Origin: an uncultured cyanobacterium
Lineage (GTDB): Bacteria; Cyanobacteriota; Cyanobacteriia; Phormidesmidales; Phormidesmidaceae
Length of the DNA stretch: 5,370 bases
Reading direction: 5' to 3'
Assembly (NCBI GenBank): GCA_938029995.1
Contig: CALHGI010000448.1
Span: 1-5,370, forward strand
A program made the position numbers and the translations under genes. Shown piece by piece: positions 5,013 through 5,370 of this stretch. The notes below the pieces were generated by a model. That model had not been told where the DNA came from. It made no database searches and worked only from the letters and a program-made list of their open reading frames with translations. The first letter of the stretch is position 1. Every line of letters starts with the position of its first letter.

Positions 5013-5370
5013 TTAAGATTGGCGCTCCTCCCGTTTTGCCGTCAGCAAAATGGCAATCAACAAACAGACAATACCCACGTTTATCCAGATATCTGCCAGG
5101 TTAAACACCGGAAACCGAGTAATGGGAAACGCCTGGATAAAGTCCACTACTTCCCCAGCCTTAACCCGATCAACGCCATTACCCAAGGCCCCCGCCAAAA
5201 TAAAACCCCAGCCCCCGCGCTCCCAGCGGTCCTCAATCCGGACCAACAAGCCATACCCCGCAATCCCGACACTGACAATAATCGACAGCCAGGGCAGGAT
5301 CCAACGACAGCTATCGCCACTACAGAGACTCCAAGCAGCACCGCGATTGAGCACATAGGTAAAATTCAAT
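5013..5370 (-). CDS. lspA: Lipoprotein signal peptidase (signal peptidase II), C-terminal part
   Basis: The visible 118-119 codons cover most of an integral membrane aspartyl protease that removes the signal peptide from diacylglyceryl-modified prolipoproteins. Residue numbers here count from the codon at 5367-5369. Conserved blocks appear in order: FTYVLNRGAAWSL (3-15), a hydrophobic helix (about 24-43), AGALGNGVDRVKAGEVVDF (59-77), FPVFNLADIWINVG (86-99) and a last membrane helix (about 94-110), ending in a short charged tail. The conserved aspartates of the DR-x(4)-G-x-VVD block (67 and 76) and of FNLAD (93) are present, so the active site looks intact. The frame stays open to the window edge. 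Family members run about 150-170 residues, so the first 35-50, with the first membrane helix, lie outside; the in-frame TTG at the edge is not the true start. The PBP gene follows on the same strand after 209 bp. Confidence 0.93.
   Translation of the reverse strand, partial: LNFTYVLNRGAAWSLCSGDSCRWILPWLSIIVSVGIAGYGLLVRIEDRWERGGWGFILAGALGNGVDRVKAGEVVDFIQAFPITRFPVFNLADIWINVGIVCLLIAILLTAKREERQS

Overview
The window looks like chromosomal DNA of a cyanobacterium. The evidence is three copies of the HIP1 octamer GCGATCGC (2860, 2939, 4522), a small protein of the cyanobacterial DUF2811 type, a class A penicillin-binding protein with an N-terminal FHA domain (an arrangement I associate with cyanobacteria), and a flavin-reductase-like protein ending in the TGW-x-YGG type tail. 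The genus cannot be fixed from the sequence. Every gene I can support lies on the minus strand, so transcription runs from high to low coordinates.

Reading in that direction: the 3' part of lspA (signal peptidase II, 5013-5370, cut by the window edge) is followed after 209 bp by a 757-codon FHA / glycosyltransferase-51 / transpeptidase penicillin-binding protein (2530-4803). Both act in the cell envelope: LspA matures lipoproteins and the PBP builds peptidoglycan. A gene-poor stretch follows (1863-2529). It holds a perfect 18-bp hairpin, an array of CTGGGGAAAAC units that differ by one base from a flanked DnaA box, and one exact DnaA box. Next comes a small DUF2811 gene (1605-1862) with a strong ribosome binding site, and then 746 bp without a recognisable protein (859-1604).

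That last gap is the most interesting part. It contains two good minus-strand intrinsic terminators, at 1367-1396 and 1057-1087. Each has an 11-bp stem with three G-U pairs that exist only in the minus-strand RNA, followed by a U-tract. The first explains the end of the DUF2811 transcript. The second has no recognised gene in front of it, so the roughly 280 bp between them probably hold a separate small transcription unit, either a structured non-coding RNA or a very small protein gene.

To the left are a flavin-reductase-like FMN-binding protein (376-858) and the first 43 codons of a pentapeptide-repeat protein (1-130, continuing outside the window). These genes show no shared pathway; they appear to be independent minus-strand units separated by terminators and spacers of 200-750 bp.
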